From Oxyruncus cristatus (taxonomy: Eukaryota; Chordata; Aves; Passeriformes; Cotingidae), in NCBI GenBank assembly GCA_013399855.1, contig VXAY01002869.1:62001-126000 (forward strand): DNA of 64,000 nt, written 5' to 3'. The translations under genes were made by a program, and so were the position numbers. The notes under the pieces are model-generated. The model did not search any database, had not been told where the DNA came from, and saw nothing but the letters and a program-made list of their open reading frames with translations. Positions 10,346 to 23,050 of this stretch are shown in pieces. How positions within the stretch are numbered: the first letter of the stretch is position 1; every line of letters starts with the position of its first letter.

Positions 10346-13300
10346 GCTACAGTCAGTTCTCACACTGCCACTGCAGATTGTTGTGTGTCTTATAACAAAG
10401 CTCCATGGGCACAATTTGATGTGGCACAACAAATGGAGACATACCAGACTGCAAAATTCTGCAATGGTTACTACAGGGATCGAGAGCAAGAGACCGTTCA
10501 GACCTACCTCTCTCAAGAGTGTGGTAACTGAAGAACACAACAGCCTTTCCATTAAAAGCAGCAGTGTCCTGAGGATGTAGTTCCTGCGGTCTCTGAAACT
10601 TTTTTACAGGGAAATTGCCAAAGTATTTTGCAGTGAGCACACCAAGGACTGAGAATAGACCCCTCATTAGACAAGAGCATTCTGTTTCCCCCTGTGTATG
10701 TTACAGCAGGTACAAAAGATGCCCAGCTAAAGATGGAAAACATCGCAATATTTCTTGGGGTTTGCAGAAGCAATGCACTCAATATTAATAAATTTCAAAT
10801 GCAGCAATTCTTTACATTTGTTCTTAATGCCAATGAAGATAATGCTTGGAAGGAACCCATTAACCAAACTGAGATTTTTTTTCCTGAGATTTGTTAATCT
10901 CTAGCAAGAGGACTAGCAAAATAGAGCTGGAGACATGAGAGAGGAAAGCTTGACGGTTCATTATCATTGCCACAAGCTATTAATTTCTCTCTGAAAATCC
11001 AACAATTTCGATTCAGGAAAGATGAATGTCTGTAGCAGGGAAACCACATATGAGTTGTGGAAAGTCTTTCAGGTTAAGCTGGAAAGGCTGCAGCCAAGAT
11101 ATTTCCCACTCATCCTTCATCAAGGAAAAGGTCAAAAAACACCAATGTGTTTAAGCAGGCACAGGATGGAACAGAACAAAAAAACTTCCTATGAAAAAGA
11201 TTAAGTTCACATCCTTCTAGCCTTCATTAAAACTATTCCACATCACTCCACACTTCCATTTAAAGCAGTTTCCTGACAGCATTGAACACAAGATCTTAAA
11301 GTATCTTTTTATCAAAAGATAAAAGTGTAAATGGAAAACAGTTTGTGTACTGTATAAAAAATGGGGGAAATATGAAGGACACATAAGAAACAGCAAAAGA
11401 GAAGTAAAAGCTTTAGTCTTTGCAGACTATATAATTGGCGCACAAGGTAATCATCCAACCTGTGTACTTCCACGTACATGTACTCTAAGCTGAACAGTTC
11501 TCAGGGTGTATGTGGCTTTACCAAAGTGGAAAATTTTTGTTTTACATGAGGCTTCTAAGGAAGAAAGAATTTTCTTCCAGCACTACAGAAAAGTAAGATG
11601 GAAATTAACATCTACAGGTATATAATTTCCAAATTGCTTAGGAAACAGATTAGCTCTGCTTTGACACTATAACCTCCTCATGTCCATTACAGCAACTATA
11701 GGTATTGTACAATAGAATATAATACATGGTAAATGCCCTAGAAATGTTTGAAGGTGCAATACCACATCAGGATTTCTCCTGGAAGAGCAGATAAATATAC
11801 CTTTCAGCAGACTGATACGTGAATGGATCAACAGATGTGAGCAACAACACACTGAAATGCCACCGAGAGAGAAAAATAATGTATTTTCTTTCCATGCTCT
11901 GCTTACCAAATCTGGTCTCTGTTACTTTGGGATATCTGTCAGCCATGAACCAGACTCCTACTCTGTCTATTTTAGAAGTTGCCTAGTCTCTCAGACTCAT
12001 TTGTTATGCTTCTCCCTATAGTGCCAGCATGGCACTTTCTTGCCCACCTAACTCAATTTTCAGCCTTCATTGTTCAGTAACATTGTTCCTATTAAGTATA
12101 TATGTTGGTGATTCATGATGGAGCGGGGCAAAAACCTTCTTCAATGAGTGGCCTACACAGAGCTTTGAAGATAAGGACTGAGACATGGATGGGCTCCTCA
12201 TTTCATACCAGATGTGACTCAGCAAGGTGTCTGGAAGAGGGGGGTGAGACATTCTTGGAGACCTGGTCTGCCCTCCCTCTGTTAGGCTCTCATCCAAACT
12301 AACTGCAACACTTTTTTTAGAGATGAGCTGTTCGACAGTAAAGTATGACTTCAAAAACACCCAGACTCATAAATACATGCATTACTGAGATCAATCCTGA
12401 ACTGAAAAGCCCAGCATATTCTTCTACTGTAGGCGGTGAAATGGAGCAGTTCTGGCAGCCACTGGTGGTTGGAGACTCAAAAAAACCCAGTGAATAGTTC
12501 AAATAGCTACCAGTTTTAATACATGGGTGTTCCCCTGTCATGGTAACATTATTGTCACAGTTCAGGCTTCAGGACAGGGCTGTGTTACTGCAGCAAATGC
12601 AGAATGGTTGAATTACTGTTGCTCATTATCTGAACTGTCTCTGACCGAAGGGCAAATACTCTTGTGGCAAATTAAAATTTGCTCTGCACTGGATGTTGCC
12701 CTGGAGCTCCTGAGGTGTGTGCACGCGCTCCATGAGTAATCTCCAGCAGAGCAGTGAAGCAGACAGGTCACAGCAGTAGCATCACTCTCCGAAGTCAAGC
12801 TGCTGATGCCCATATCAATGACCTCATTGAACTGTACACTGTATGTGGAAAACAGCTTTACTCAAAGCAACTTTGAACCAGCACCCAAAAGCAGCGTGAT
12901 AGGTATATGATTGCAGAACACACTCAACACAGGGATATGTTCAAGCTCTTAAGCGCATGATTCTCTCCAATAACCCTGGGGGTTTCTTAACACAGACCAA
13001 GGGTTCTTACACAGCACACAAAAGGAGGAATACACAAAGTACACATGATATTCTCACACTACAAATGCTGTACAGCTACCAGAAAGAGCAGTGAATTCTC
13101 TGGGCTTACATACAGGGTAGACAGGGTTCCTCAAAACGGACAATATCAAGATATAACTGCAAAGTGTCACTTGTCCAAGACACCACAGACATCAGATCTA
13201 GCTAGCCATGCCCTTCTTTTACCTGGTTTTTGCAGACCATGCTGGAAACTACTATCCAGTCTAAAGGATTCAGAGGACTTGGTAGACATCCTCTTTATGT

Positions 13301-14341
13301 TATAGGTATCCATGTTACCCAAGAACAAAACAGGTAGCTGTAACACAGATTCATTTCTTGAGATATGGTTATATTGCACCTCAAACCCTTCACAAATTTG
13401 TAAGGTACAAAACAGGGCAAAATTTGTGGAGAGGAAATGTTTGCAGAGTAATTTAGTGAAAGGGAAAACTGGATGTGAGCTGCCTAGGATGGAAAAGATC
13501 TAAAAAAAAATGATGTACCTGTTTCAATATTTTCTATAGCTGTACTCCTTCCTACGTTGAACTGCTATTTTTTTGAGGAGTCTGGTGATCCCTGACCATG
13601 CATACCTCAAAGTCTCTTCATTTTACCCTTCCTCATTTCAGAGGGTCTTTGCTTTAGAGGAATTCTCCATACCAAGAAGAAGGAAACCAAAAATCAAACA
13701 CAGTGGCCTTCTGCACTTAGAACTTGAAGGGCAGAGCAGTAGAGCTCAGGAAGCCTTCCTCCATAAGCCTATATACCATGAATGGACTAAAGTTTACAAT
13801 GAGATAAGAAATGCCAACCCTCTACCGATAAAGAGATAAAAGAAACTACTGGAATGCCTGACTTGTGTTAATTTCAGAACATTTTTATTGGTCTAACTCT
13901 GATAATGGTCTCCCTAAATCCTACCACCTCCTGGTGGCCAAGCAGATAGTGTTACAGTCTCAGTTCATAAATTGGCTATAAATGTAAAATAGGTAACAAC
14001 ATGGTAAATTCACATGTGCTTTACTAAGGACACATTCAACAATTCAGGTATTATAGCTGAAATAAAATAGTGGGGAATGACACGAAGGGAAACTTTGATA
14101 ACATTGTTACAAAGGTTGGATTAATGTATATTTCTTTATTGTCAAGAAGTTACCAAACCACAAATATTGTTCTAAAATCTATTATTGTTAGCATTTTTGT
14201 CTTTGGAAAAAAGTGATAGTTAAAAGGTATCCTGTGTTGATTATTTGCAGGATGTTCAGTTTATTATTGCTGTGCTATTCTCTAATTTGTGACTGGCATG
14301 CCCTTAGGCAGCCAAGTCAGTGGGAGATAATACTCAAAAGA
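10346..14341. other. Non-coding DNA, nothing recognised
   Basis: Mixed composition, locally GC-richer near 12100-12800. Open frames are under 100 codons apart from those overlapping the CR1 remnant. No RNA gene or repeat family is recognised. Confidence 0.45.
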
Positions 14342-14445
14342 TTTAGTATGGGTAAATCCAGAAGCATGGCTCCTGAATATTTCATATTTCTGGATTTAGC
14401 ATAGGTAAATTCTGAAACATGGGTCCTGAATATTTTATATTTCTG
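14342..14445. repeat. 53-bp tandem duplication, two copies
   Basis: Two head-to-tail units starting at 14342 (TTTAGTATGGGTAAAT) and 14395 (TTTAGCATAGGTAAAT), each ending in an ATATTTCTG block. By hand alignment they differ at about seven or eight of 51 compared positions, roughly 85% identity, so the duplication is not recent. Confidence 0.85.
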
Positions 14446-17400
14446 TCTTTCATCCATTCTTTGTCCAACATTGTATTCTTTTAAGATCATCCATTATTCC
14501 TCACTACACCTTTACTGCTTACAGGCATCAACAACATCTCTGATCCCCCTAAGCTTTGTCTGCCTCACAGACCTCCTTTGAGACAGTCTTTAAGTAACAA
14601 CACTGGGTGATTTTTAAAACATTTCCCTGTAGATTACATAATTTACAAAGAAAAGGCTAAGCTGTCTTTTTTTTTCTTTTAATTGTGTCAGTATGACCCA
14701 GCAGTAAAAGGGGTGACACTTTGGAGGAGTACAGTGTTTCATTTCTACAGTCAATACCACAATTACGCTTAATCTAGGCATCCTAGTCTCTTCAGATGAA
14801 TCGTATCTCCTGCCATTCAAATGAAAGACCTGCTTCATGCATTCTTTTGTGGAAAGGATAGGATGCACCTTAAAGAGCTGCCTAGGAATTACATCACAGC
14901 TGTTCAAATACAGACAGTGTTTATCCATGGCATTGTTCATCTGTGGGCCAACGAAGAAACCCAAGATGACGTCAAGTTCTTGCAGCTTAAGCTCCTTAGC
15001 AACCCTGGCAAAGCAAGTAGGTAAGCTCCATCCCTACCCATGGAAAGAGGTAGATGCTTTTGAAGATTTCCAAGAGGAAATCCTGCTTGCCTAACTGCAA
15101 TGCCTGGAGGTCTTCAGGGGGACTCTATTTATCAATCAGAGAGAGAACATGCCTTTAAGTAGTTGCTGTAAAAGTATTTAAGATCCAAGGGGCACCACGA
15201 GCAACTTGGCTATGCAGACTGGATCCCACCCTCAGAATCTTATTCACCTTTTTAAAGCAGCATCTCAGCAGGTATTTCTGTTTCTTTCCTCTTTTCTCCC
15301 CACACTGCTTATTAGCTTCTCTCCAAAGCCTATTTGTTGACTTAGAAAGTCAGAAACAGTAAGCAAGACTTTAGATATTGAGTGACACTGCAGCAATCCT
15401 CTAAAAGAAAATGGATAGGCTTTTGTTAAAAGTGCACATTTAGCCTTCTGCTCCTGGTGACACTGGCAGAGTCATCATGCCTTCTCCTGTAGAGACACAC
15501 AGTGCCCCAGTTCGCAGGGTTGGGTGCCACCACGTAGCTGAGTGTCTTATAGCTCACACTCCCCTAAAGTGTTGGCCATGTTTTCCCCCTCACCCCAAGC
15601 CACCATGGTACTCTTTCCTTGTACCATGTGGACCCTCTGTCCACTTGCTGAGATGAACCAACTCACTAGGCATGCAGCCAACACAGCTTCCCGCTGCTCC
15701 GGTGAGCTCATTCATTGTGCCAGGAGGTGAGCCAAGAGCCAAACCTGGCACAAGGGAGGAGATGGGAACATACTGCTGGAGGCAGAGGATGGAAGGATCA
15801 AGGATGGATTTCTCCAGGGCAGCAAGCTATTCCACTGTCTGAGAGGAGTCAAGAAACCTCACCCTCTGTTGTAATAAAACCTCTTTAACAAAATGGGAGG
15901 TATCAGACAACCGATCAGAAATTTCAGAGGGAACTGATTATGGTAAACCTCACGAAAAAAAAAATGTGTTTTTTTAATTGCCAGGCATGACATGCACAAA
16001 CCCACCATGCTCACACACCCTGCATGCATTTACTTAGGGAGATTTGGGATTTCTGTTAGTTTCCTTCATGTTTCTGGAGCTGCATGCAAGCCAGCTGCCT
16101 CAGCAACCAGGGGGATTAGGTTTAAAAAACCAGAAAGTAGAGATCTGAACTTCTCACATTATATCTTGACTCTAACACTTTAAACTTTACAAAAGAGGCT
16201 AAATATCTTGAGACTACTGATAAAAGTCAGGAGAGTTGGCAGTTTTGCAGACATTTATGGGCTTGACAACACATTTTTCTGGTTTTAAATGAAAACAGAC
16301 AAAACAGTGCACATGCTAGAATAACGAGCATCTTGGCACATTGCAATTACAATACTGGAACAGACCACTATTCTGTTTTAATGGATACTTTTGAGAAAAA
16401 CAATCCCCTATATTCAGCTCCCTGTTACATTTATTCTCCAGAACTCCACTGCCAAAAGCTTCCCCATCTTCTCTGTAGGCTTTCCAAACAGAGTTCACCT
16501 CCTGTGAAGCATCACAAAAATACAGCTGCTGTCAAGCAGCAACTCTCCTTGCTAAGATGGGTTAGAGTCACATCACAGAGAAATGGCAACATGCAGTGCC
16601 ATAATTACATTCAGACAGCACCAGGAGAGAGGGTTTTTTTTTTTTTTGGAATATAACACCATTGACTTTCTAGTCTTTTGCTTCCATTTAGAAAATCCAT
16701 GAAATATTCTACGGATAATCTAGCATTGATCTACAGTCTGGATTTCCACAGCACAGTACCATATCTAGAAATCTTCCACTGTATAATGGTAGTATCATCA
16801 CACTAGCATGTGATGAATTGGTGAAAAACAGTATTTTTTTAGAGTGTTTTTTTTTTTTTTTTTTTAAAGTTCCAGCAATATTATCATCTTGGCAGGGAAC
16901 TATATACCTTAAAAAGTAGGATCATATTTAATTGTAAATTAATTTTTTGTTATAAAAGAAATTAAAAAAAAATAAGAAAATATTATAAAATCCTGGGTGT
17001 AAAGGTCAACTATTACAAAAAATGCTTCACTGTAACCAAATCACCAGCGATGGTGAAGACTGGGAAAGCTCAGAGCTACAGGATTGATAGAGTACACACA
17101 GTTACAAAGGCTTACCAAACTTTTAAGCAGATTCTAAAAGTGACAACTAAAGTTCTGGGAAAATCACTGATACCAAATCTGCTGTATGCATAAACCATAA
17201 GAAGAAACTAGCATTAGTTTTCTCAGAAAATAGAAGTCTTAAGACACCAAAAATGAAAAAGGAATTACCCTCACCAGTTAACAGTAACTTCTGAGCATGA
17301 ACAAGCAATGCTAAACAAAGAGCTTGCAGAGGCTCTCAAAAGCAATCTACTGACATAACAGAAATATGCTAAAACAATTCAGCCAAAAAGTGTCTGGTTT

Positions 17401-18181
17401 GGCAATTCATATATCACTGTGCTGCATTTCAAGGTGACATTGTTTAGAGCCTTGAGTCTTTCCACTTTACAGCATCCTCTCCTAGCACATGACAGCGCTG
17501 AACTTGCCCTACTTGGTAAGAACAACATTAGAATTACTGCACTCTGATCATATGGAAATGGTGAATTAGTGTTGGAGCAACAATAGTGAAAGACAAAAAA
17601 AAACCTGAGGGGAGCAGGAGGGAATAGTATGTCGCTGATCCAGCTGGGAAGGCAGAGTGATGATTTAAGACTTGTTACAGGGAGAAGCAGGCTGACTTGC
17701 TGTCACTACTAGGGTGCAGCAAAGGGGACTGTATTATCTCCAACTCCCTTCTTCTACTGCTTTCCACATGTGTAACTGCCCAGGGACAAGGTCTACAAGT
17801 AACTGGAGTGCAGGGACAGCCACAATTCAATGGATTATTCATTATGCCCCCCTACTTCATCTGTAGCCCACTTACAGCAGCTCTACCTGTGACAGAGGTG
17901 TTAGAAAATTCTAGTATGAGAAAGACAACTACTGGGTAACACGTGTGTCACGTAGCTCTCTCGGAACTGGGCTATTCAGTGCCTTCTAATTTAATATCCT
18001 CAAAATCTCCAAAGACAGCAGTTAAAATTTAAACAGGCATTCTGAAAAGACACTCTTGATCCCATTATCAGTGCCATGGATGGGATTACAATGAGGGTGG
18101 TAATGGTGGAAATGTTTTAGGAGAGATCTAGTATCAACAGCAGGAGTGGCCACTAATTGGATTCTTTCTGTGTCACCGCAG
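14446..18181. other. Non-coding DNA with two poly-T runs
   Basis: T-runs lie at 16634-16647 and 16847-16865. Several donor-like sequences occur, for example AAGTAG then GTAAGC at about 15020, but stops interrupt the matching frames. Open frames at 14614-14964 (-), 14837-15094 (+) and 16333-16656 (+) are not recognised. Confidence 0.45.
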
Positions 18182-18375
18182 AGTTGTCACGGGACCCTCG
18201 TTCTCTGTTGAACACTGCAGCTCTCAAGGCGCTCAGAAAGGAGCTTTCTCAATTGTTATCGCATCAGTCTGCCTTCTCACTCAAACACAAATCCCCCAAA
18301 GCTCTTTCTAAAGCTAAGGAAATCATGGAACCCATGACTCCCATGACATCTGCGACAAGTGCCAGCCTCGTCTGG
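18182..18375 (+). other. Candidate 194-bp internal exon, unrecognised product
   Basis: The left edge is a usable acceptor (CTTTCTGTGTCACCGCAG ending at 18181) and the right edge a strong donor (CTGG then GTAAGA, GT at 18376). One of the three + frames stays open across the whole segment. It includes RDPRSLLNTAALKALRKEL and then a Lys- and Ser-rich stretch (KHKSPKALSKAKEI), entering in phase 1 and leaving in phase 0. The other two frames have stops. No domain is recognised. It could be a coding exon, a lncRNA exon or a chance arrangement. Confidence 0.25.
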
Positions 18376-20759
18376 GTAAGAATGGGCCCTGACATAACAC
18401 AATGCTCAAACTCCTGATCCTGCATGAATGTTTGGTCATAAATATATAACATCAAGTGGAGGATGTAAGTTAAACAAAGTTAGATAAAAAAACCCTGCAA
18501 ACAGTCAAAATAGTCTGCAATGAAGTGTTCTAGCCAGAAAAGAATTCGCAAATCTTTCAAAATATTTTTTTCCATGGCTGTCTAACATCCACTGAGTGTG
18601 TTTAATAATGGCTTCCATATTTAGAAACACTGTCCCCAGCATCACAACATTTTAAATAAACTGTTTTTATCAGTTCCTGATTGAAATCAGAGCTGTTAAA
18701 ATAATTTTCACACTGTTACTTGCCATCTCTAGGATATTTCTAGATTTCTACCTGCAATTTTTTTCCTAACGACCTCTCATTTAGCCTACTTTTTGAAGGT
18801 GTATTTACATGCCCTTTGGAACTTCACCAAGGGAGGGTTTTTTCGATGTGAAATTACACCAATCATAATTAATTTTTTTCCTCTGAAACAGAGACAAAAA
18901 TCAATAGAAGGCCAAGAAGACATGCCAAGAAGCAGAAATTGAAGTTGCATATTGTGATGGAACAAGCTCACCCACCTCGATTATAAAGTGCTAAGAAGAG
19001 GAAGCCTCTGACAAGCAATAAACTGACACATAATTAAGACAATTCAGGAGAGAACACATTCTGGCTGGAAAACATTTTCTTGTACTCTACCTCACTTCTC
19101 AGAGCAGTGAGAGAAAAAAAAAAGGGTTACAGTTTGAAAACTCTATGAAGACAATAAGTATCCCACCTAGTCTTCGCTAGCTGGGGGAAAAAGAAACACA
19201 CCAGCTTTTGTGCAGTGCAGGTTCTCTCACATCACAAACAAGTTGATAGTACAGACATGCCTGGTATGTTCAGCATTCCATATCAAGCAAAGATGAATTA
19301 GCCGCAACAAAAATGTGTTACAGCTTTCATGCAGCAGTTTATGGATCTTTTTGTACCTCTGGAATTTTTTACCTTGAGCATCGTGGAACTTGTACTGTCT
19401 CAGATCTTTTCCTCAGATTATTTTTATCTCACGGTGAGGAACATCTTTGTGAGTTCTGAACAATTTTACAGCTGCTAGGATGCTAATGGGAACTTCATGT
19501 GTGTACCCAGCACAAGTGCTCTCAGAGAAAAAAAAGCCAATGTCAAAGGAAAGTATGCAGAAGTCACCATAAATATGTCTTTGAATGTTTACCATCTGGA
19601 ACAGTAGATTACATTTTGACAAGAAGCTGGACTGCCCCGTGGGCATTGTCTTTTAAACAGCCCCATCATTATAAAGGAAGGAAAAACATGATTTGCTGTT
19701 CCTAGTTTCTCAGCAAGCTTTCCTGGCAGTGCAGGAGAATCTAGGGTGGTTTTTTTTTTTTTTTTTCCTTTCTAGTAAAACAATAACAAGCTGGCCATGT
19801 GTAGTTAGCTATGCACTTTCTTGAAAAAATACGGTTTGTTATAGATCATCTGACCCACAAAGAGGGATGCATTTCAGTTAGGCAGTGACAGCAGCAGGCT
19901 GTGCAGCTCGCAGTGCTGCACCTTAGCTTTGGCAGACTAAACCTCTCTGTGCTGAAACTGGCCTGTTGGGCTTCTCACAGGACACACTGGGAGAAAGAGC
20001 AGAAATCCAATATACAAGACTTTTTAACATAGGGTCATAATGAGGTTTTCCTTTGGTTTTGTTTTTCATTTTAAGCTTGTAAAAGTTTCCATCACTTTTT
20101 ACAATGAGAAAGTGTGGAGTGAGAGAAAAATCAAAATGGTCAGATTTATTCACATAAACCCTGGTCTGGTTGTGCAGTCATTTTAGGGATTTAGCTAATT
20201 CTCTGCTTCAAATTGCTGTAGATGACTTCTGAGGATACATTCATACTAAAGAGTGTGTTTGGAAATACAACCTCAGAACAACCTGTAAAAGGGCCAAATA
20301 GTCGCTTCCAAGGAAAAAAAAAGTTAACAAAAAAGTTGGTTCAAAGCAAAAATATATGTGCAACCCAAAATATGGGTTTATGGGCATTGTTACACAGTTG
20401 AATGCCAAAATCACAAAGCAACAGCTATAAATCCCCTTGCTCAGCCTACTAAACAGATCTTATTTCAGAACACATTATATATAGTATTATTTATAGAATA
20501 TCTCACCTGTAAGTGGTGAGGACAGTGTTAGATTTCTTTCACAAGTAGGAGGCCAATAATTCATAAGCACCACAGGTATGTGAGAGTTAGTGTGAAGATC
20601 TGTTACAGTGCAAAAGAAACAAATAATTTCATTACTCTGCACAGGAAGATAGCATATATATGCAGCAAGTCTTTTACTAAAAAAAAAACCAGGCAAATAA
20701 AAGGAAAATAACCCATCCTCTGATTTCTCCATCTAGATAATTTAAACAATGAGAACATC
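18376..20759. other. Non-coding DNA, nothing recognised
   Basis: AT-rich with a 17-base T-run at 19750-19766. No gene, RNA gene or mobile element is recognised. Confidence 0.45.
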
Positions 20760-21060
20760 TTCTCCGATAAGCTAACGCACTGTAATTAGTGATAACATTT
20801 CTGACTTCGTTAATTTGCTGGGCTTCCCATGCTCTAGACATCAATGAACTTAATAGCGGAATTAAATGAAAATGATAGCAGAGTACTTCCACAACTAATT
20901 TCTAATTACATTTCTGCCCCTCTTCCTTCTTAAGCATAAATGTTTGCTTACTTTTAATTAACATTTCAGATCACTAGTTTAGAATCCATAAATATAGCGA
21001 GACTTTAATGATCCATTATAGTGATGCTACTTAGTTTTCAATGACTTGTAAAACTTCCAC
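20760..21060. promoter_or_regulatory. Homeodomain-motif cluster upstream of the CpG island
   Basis: Three TAATTA cores lie at 20783-20788, 20903-20908 and 20955-20960, the last inside the palindrome TTAATTAA. Two GATAA words lie near 20766 and 20791. TAATTA is the classic homeodomain core. The block contains no recognised repeat and sits directly before the CpG island, as a promoter-proximal conserved element might. Conservation cannot be judged from one sequence. Confidence 0.3.
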
Positions 21061-21226
21061 AAACAGATCTGCAAATGAATTACATCCATCTGCTCTGCTG
21101 CAGCTGCAAGAGCAGCATTACATTGCACCCTGCCTTTCCCTACTTTCCTGATTTTCTCTTAACTTTACGCCCATGTGTAAGCCAAACCATCTCGATGCCG
21201 ATCATCAGAAGCCCAGCCAGGTCCCT

Positions 21227-21234
21227 CTATAAAT
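21227..21234 (+). promoter_or_regulatory. TATA-box-like sequence
   Basis: CTATAAAT stands on the + strand about 120 bases before the first CpG-dense segment. A start site would be expected about 30 bases downstream. It is isolated evidence, and CpG-island promoters usually lack a TATA box. Confidence 0.2.
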
Positions 21235-21470
21235 GAGTCTTCAAACTTTACAGACATCTCAAACGCACTTTCAAAACAGCCTGGTTTGCCTCACAGCTGA
21301 GCCCCAGACAGGCTGCACACCACTGAAGCATCCTCCTCAAAGCCTAGGAAATACTCTGCCGCGGTTCCTTCTCCCGCCAGACCACGGATCTGTTGGAACA
21401 CGGAGGCGTTTGTACCCGCAGCCACAGCACCCACCCGTGCCCGGCTGCCGCCTGGCCCGCGCCGCTGCGG

Positions 21471-21486
21471 GCACACACGTGTGTGC
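21471..21486. promoter_or_regulatory. 16-bp perfect palindrome with CACGTG E-box
   Basis: GCACACACGTGTGTGC is its own reverse complement and has a CACGTG core at 21476-21481. CACGTG binds bHLH-ZIP factors of the MYC/MAX, USF and CLOCK type. The setting in a CpG island fits a functional site, but occupancy is inference. Confidence 0.5.
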
Positions 21487-22046
21487 GGAGCGCAGAGCGG
21501 TGCCTGCGGGGCGGCGGGGGGCGCGTAGAGGAGGCACCCGCAGGGCTGGGATACACCGCTCCCGGGGAGATTTTCCAATCTTACACCTCCGAAAGCGTGA
21601 CCTTAGCGGCGTTAAGAGTGTTAGCTCTATGAAGACAGCCAAGCGTCAGGCTGTGCTCGCTGTTATCTGTCAGCCGTACAATAGCAGCATTGATAAGGCA
21701 GCAGCAACTGGCTTTGACAAGTGTGCTGTGCTAGCATTCCTCTGAAAACCGTGAAGGAAAAAGGAAAAAAAGAAGGAGGCATGAGGTGCCTTTCACTTTA
21801 CCTGAACGAAGTATGGGCTTTTACTTTTCCCTCTGAGCTGCTGGAAACGATTGCTCCCTCTTCTCCCCCAAAGCTAGGTGTTTCTTCTTTTGCTCGCAGC
21901 TCACACTTGGGGAAGACCACACAGCTCCAGCAAGGCTGCCTCTCTCCCCTAATCCCCACTCGAGTGTGATGACACACACTAACCCCAACCATCTGTTGAA
22001 ACACGTCCTCAAGCACTCAGCACAGTGGTGTGTCAAGACGGGCTGC

Positions 22047-22056
22047 CCAATCCAAT
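22047..22056 (+). promoter_or_regulatory. Two abutting CCAAT boxes
   Basis: CCAATCCAAT places two NF-Y-type CCAAT pentamers head to tail. NF-Y sites usually lie 60-100 bases upstream of a start site, which would suggest initiation near 22120-22160 on the + strand. A further single CCAAT lies at 21575-21579. Confidence 0.4.
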
Positions 22057-23050
22057 CGCTGGGGTTGGGTGGCTCTTAAGGAGCTGGAGGCAGAGACAAG
22101 AGCAGAAACTATAGTGCTAAGAACTCTTTAGCAAAGTAACCTGAGATTTTGAAAAAGGGCTGCTATGGAAAAAAAGAGCAGAAGGGGGAGGTACTTGGGG
22201 GAAGGTAGAGGGAGTGGATTAGTCTGGTGGCCAGTTGTGTAACTTCTTACAACTCCTTGTATTCCCAAAGGACCACTGGGACCCCCTCGCAGTGGGATGC
22301 GCACCAGCACAAGAGCAACACTAAAATGTTTTTATGGCGCGTCTATTGAGGGCAATCTCCTCCGAGAGACGCTTTTCTAAAAGAGATAAAAGATGCAGCT
22401 TGAAATCCTGATAAAATGCTACTGCGGGAGTCGTTTGCACGGCAATGTGACATTTGCATCCCGAAATCCCAACTCCTTACCGTGCCGCGGTTACCCCGTG
22501 GCTGCCTCCAGCCTTCCTGGGAGAACGGCGGAGAGAGGCTGGAGGAAAACCGAGGGGCGAGGCGGGGAGAAAAGGGGAAATCCAAAGGGCAGATATTTCT
22601 GCTCCTGCACACAGACATCTGCGAGTACTTCTCCCGGAGCCCGCGCTTCCCGGGACGCGGGTTAAGCGCCTCGGTTCCCCGGCGTGCCCAGCGGCTCGCT
22701 CGCCCGGCGGCACTCGCTGCTCGCCCGCCCCGGGGCTGCTGCAGCAGCCGCTCCGCGCCCGCTGCGCTGCTCTGACAGCTCCGGCCGCGCCGGGCTCCCC
22801 GCGGCCCTCCCTCCCACCCCTCTGCCGCGGCAAGCGGTGCCACCAGCCTGTTGCTTCCCCCCGTCCCCACCCGCTTCCGCCACCTTCGCGCCGCCTCGGG
22901 GTGCCTTGCGGGATGCAGCCGCAGTTTCAGGATCGCCGCCCTTCTCCTGGAGACCCGTCACCGCCCCACTCCGGGCTGGGGGCTCCGGGCAGTGCCGCAG
23001 CAGGTCTGGGCTGCGTCTAGTCTGTACCTCAGTTTCCCTCGGCCACAAAG

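Larger units (their letters stand above)
21345..23050. promoter_or_regulatory. CpG island, probable promoter
   Basis: This is the only CpG island in the window. CpG density is high in two blocks, 21355-21645 (about 29 CpGs by my count) and about 22400-23030, with a moderately GC-rich bridge. It contains CCAAT boxes, GC boxes (GGCGGGG at 22561-22567, CCCGCCCC at 22724-22731), an E2F-like TTCGCGCC (22885-22892), an E-box palindrome and a perfect octamer (22452-22459). Open frames up to 175-188 codons run through it on both strands. They are Pro/Ala/Arg-rich, resemble no known protein and are best explained by the scarcity of stop codons in GC-rich DNA. It probably marks the 5' end of a gene or lncRNA of unknown direction. 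Confidence 0.75.

Noticed and set aside
14796..15020. Exon-like segment with a good acceptor (TCTCTTCAG) and donor (GTAAGC)
   Set aside because: All three frames starting at the acceptor meet a stop inside the segment, so it is not a coding exon. A non-coding exon cannot be excluded.
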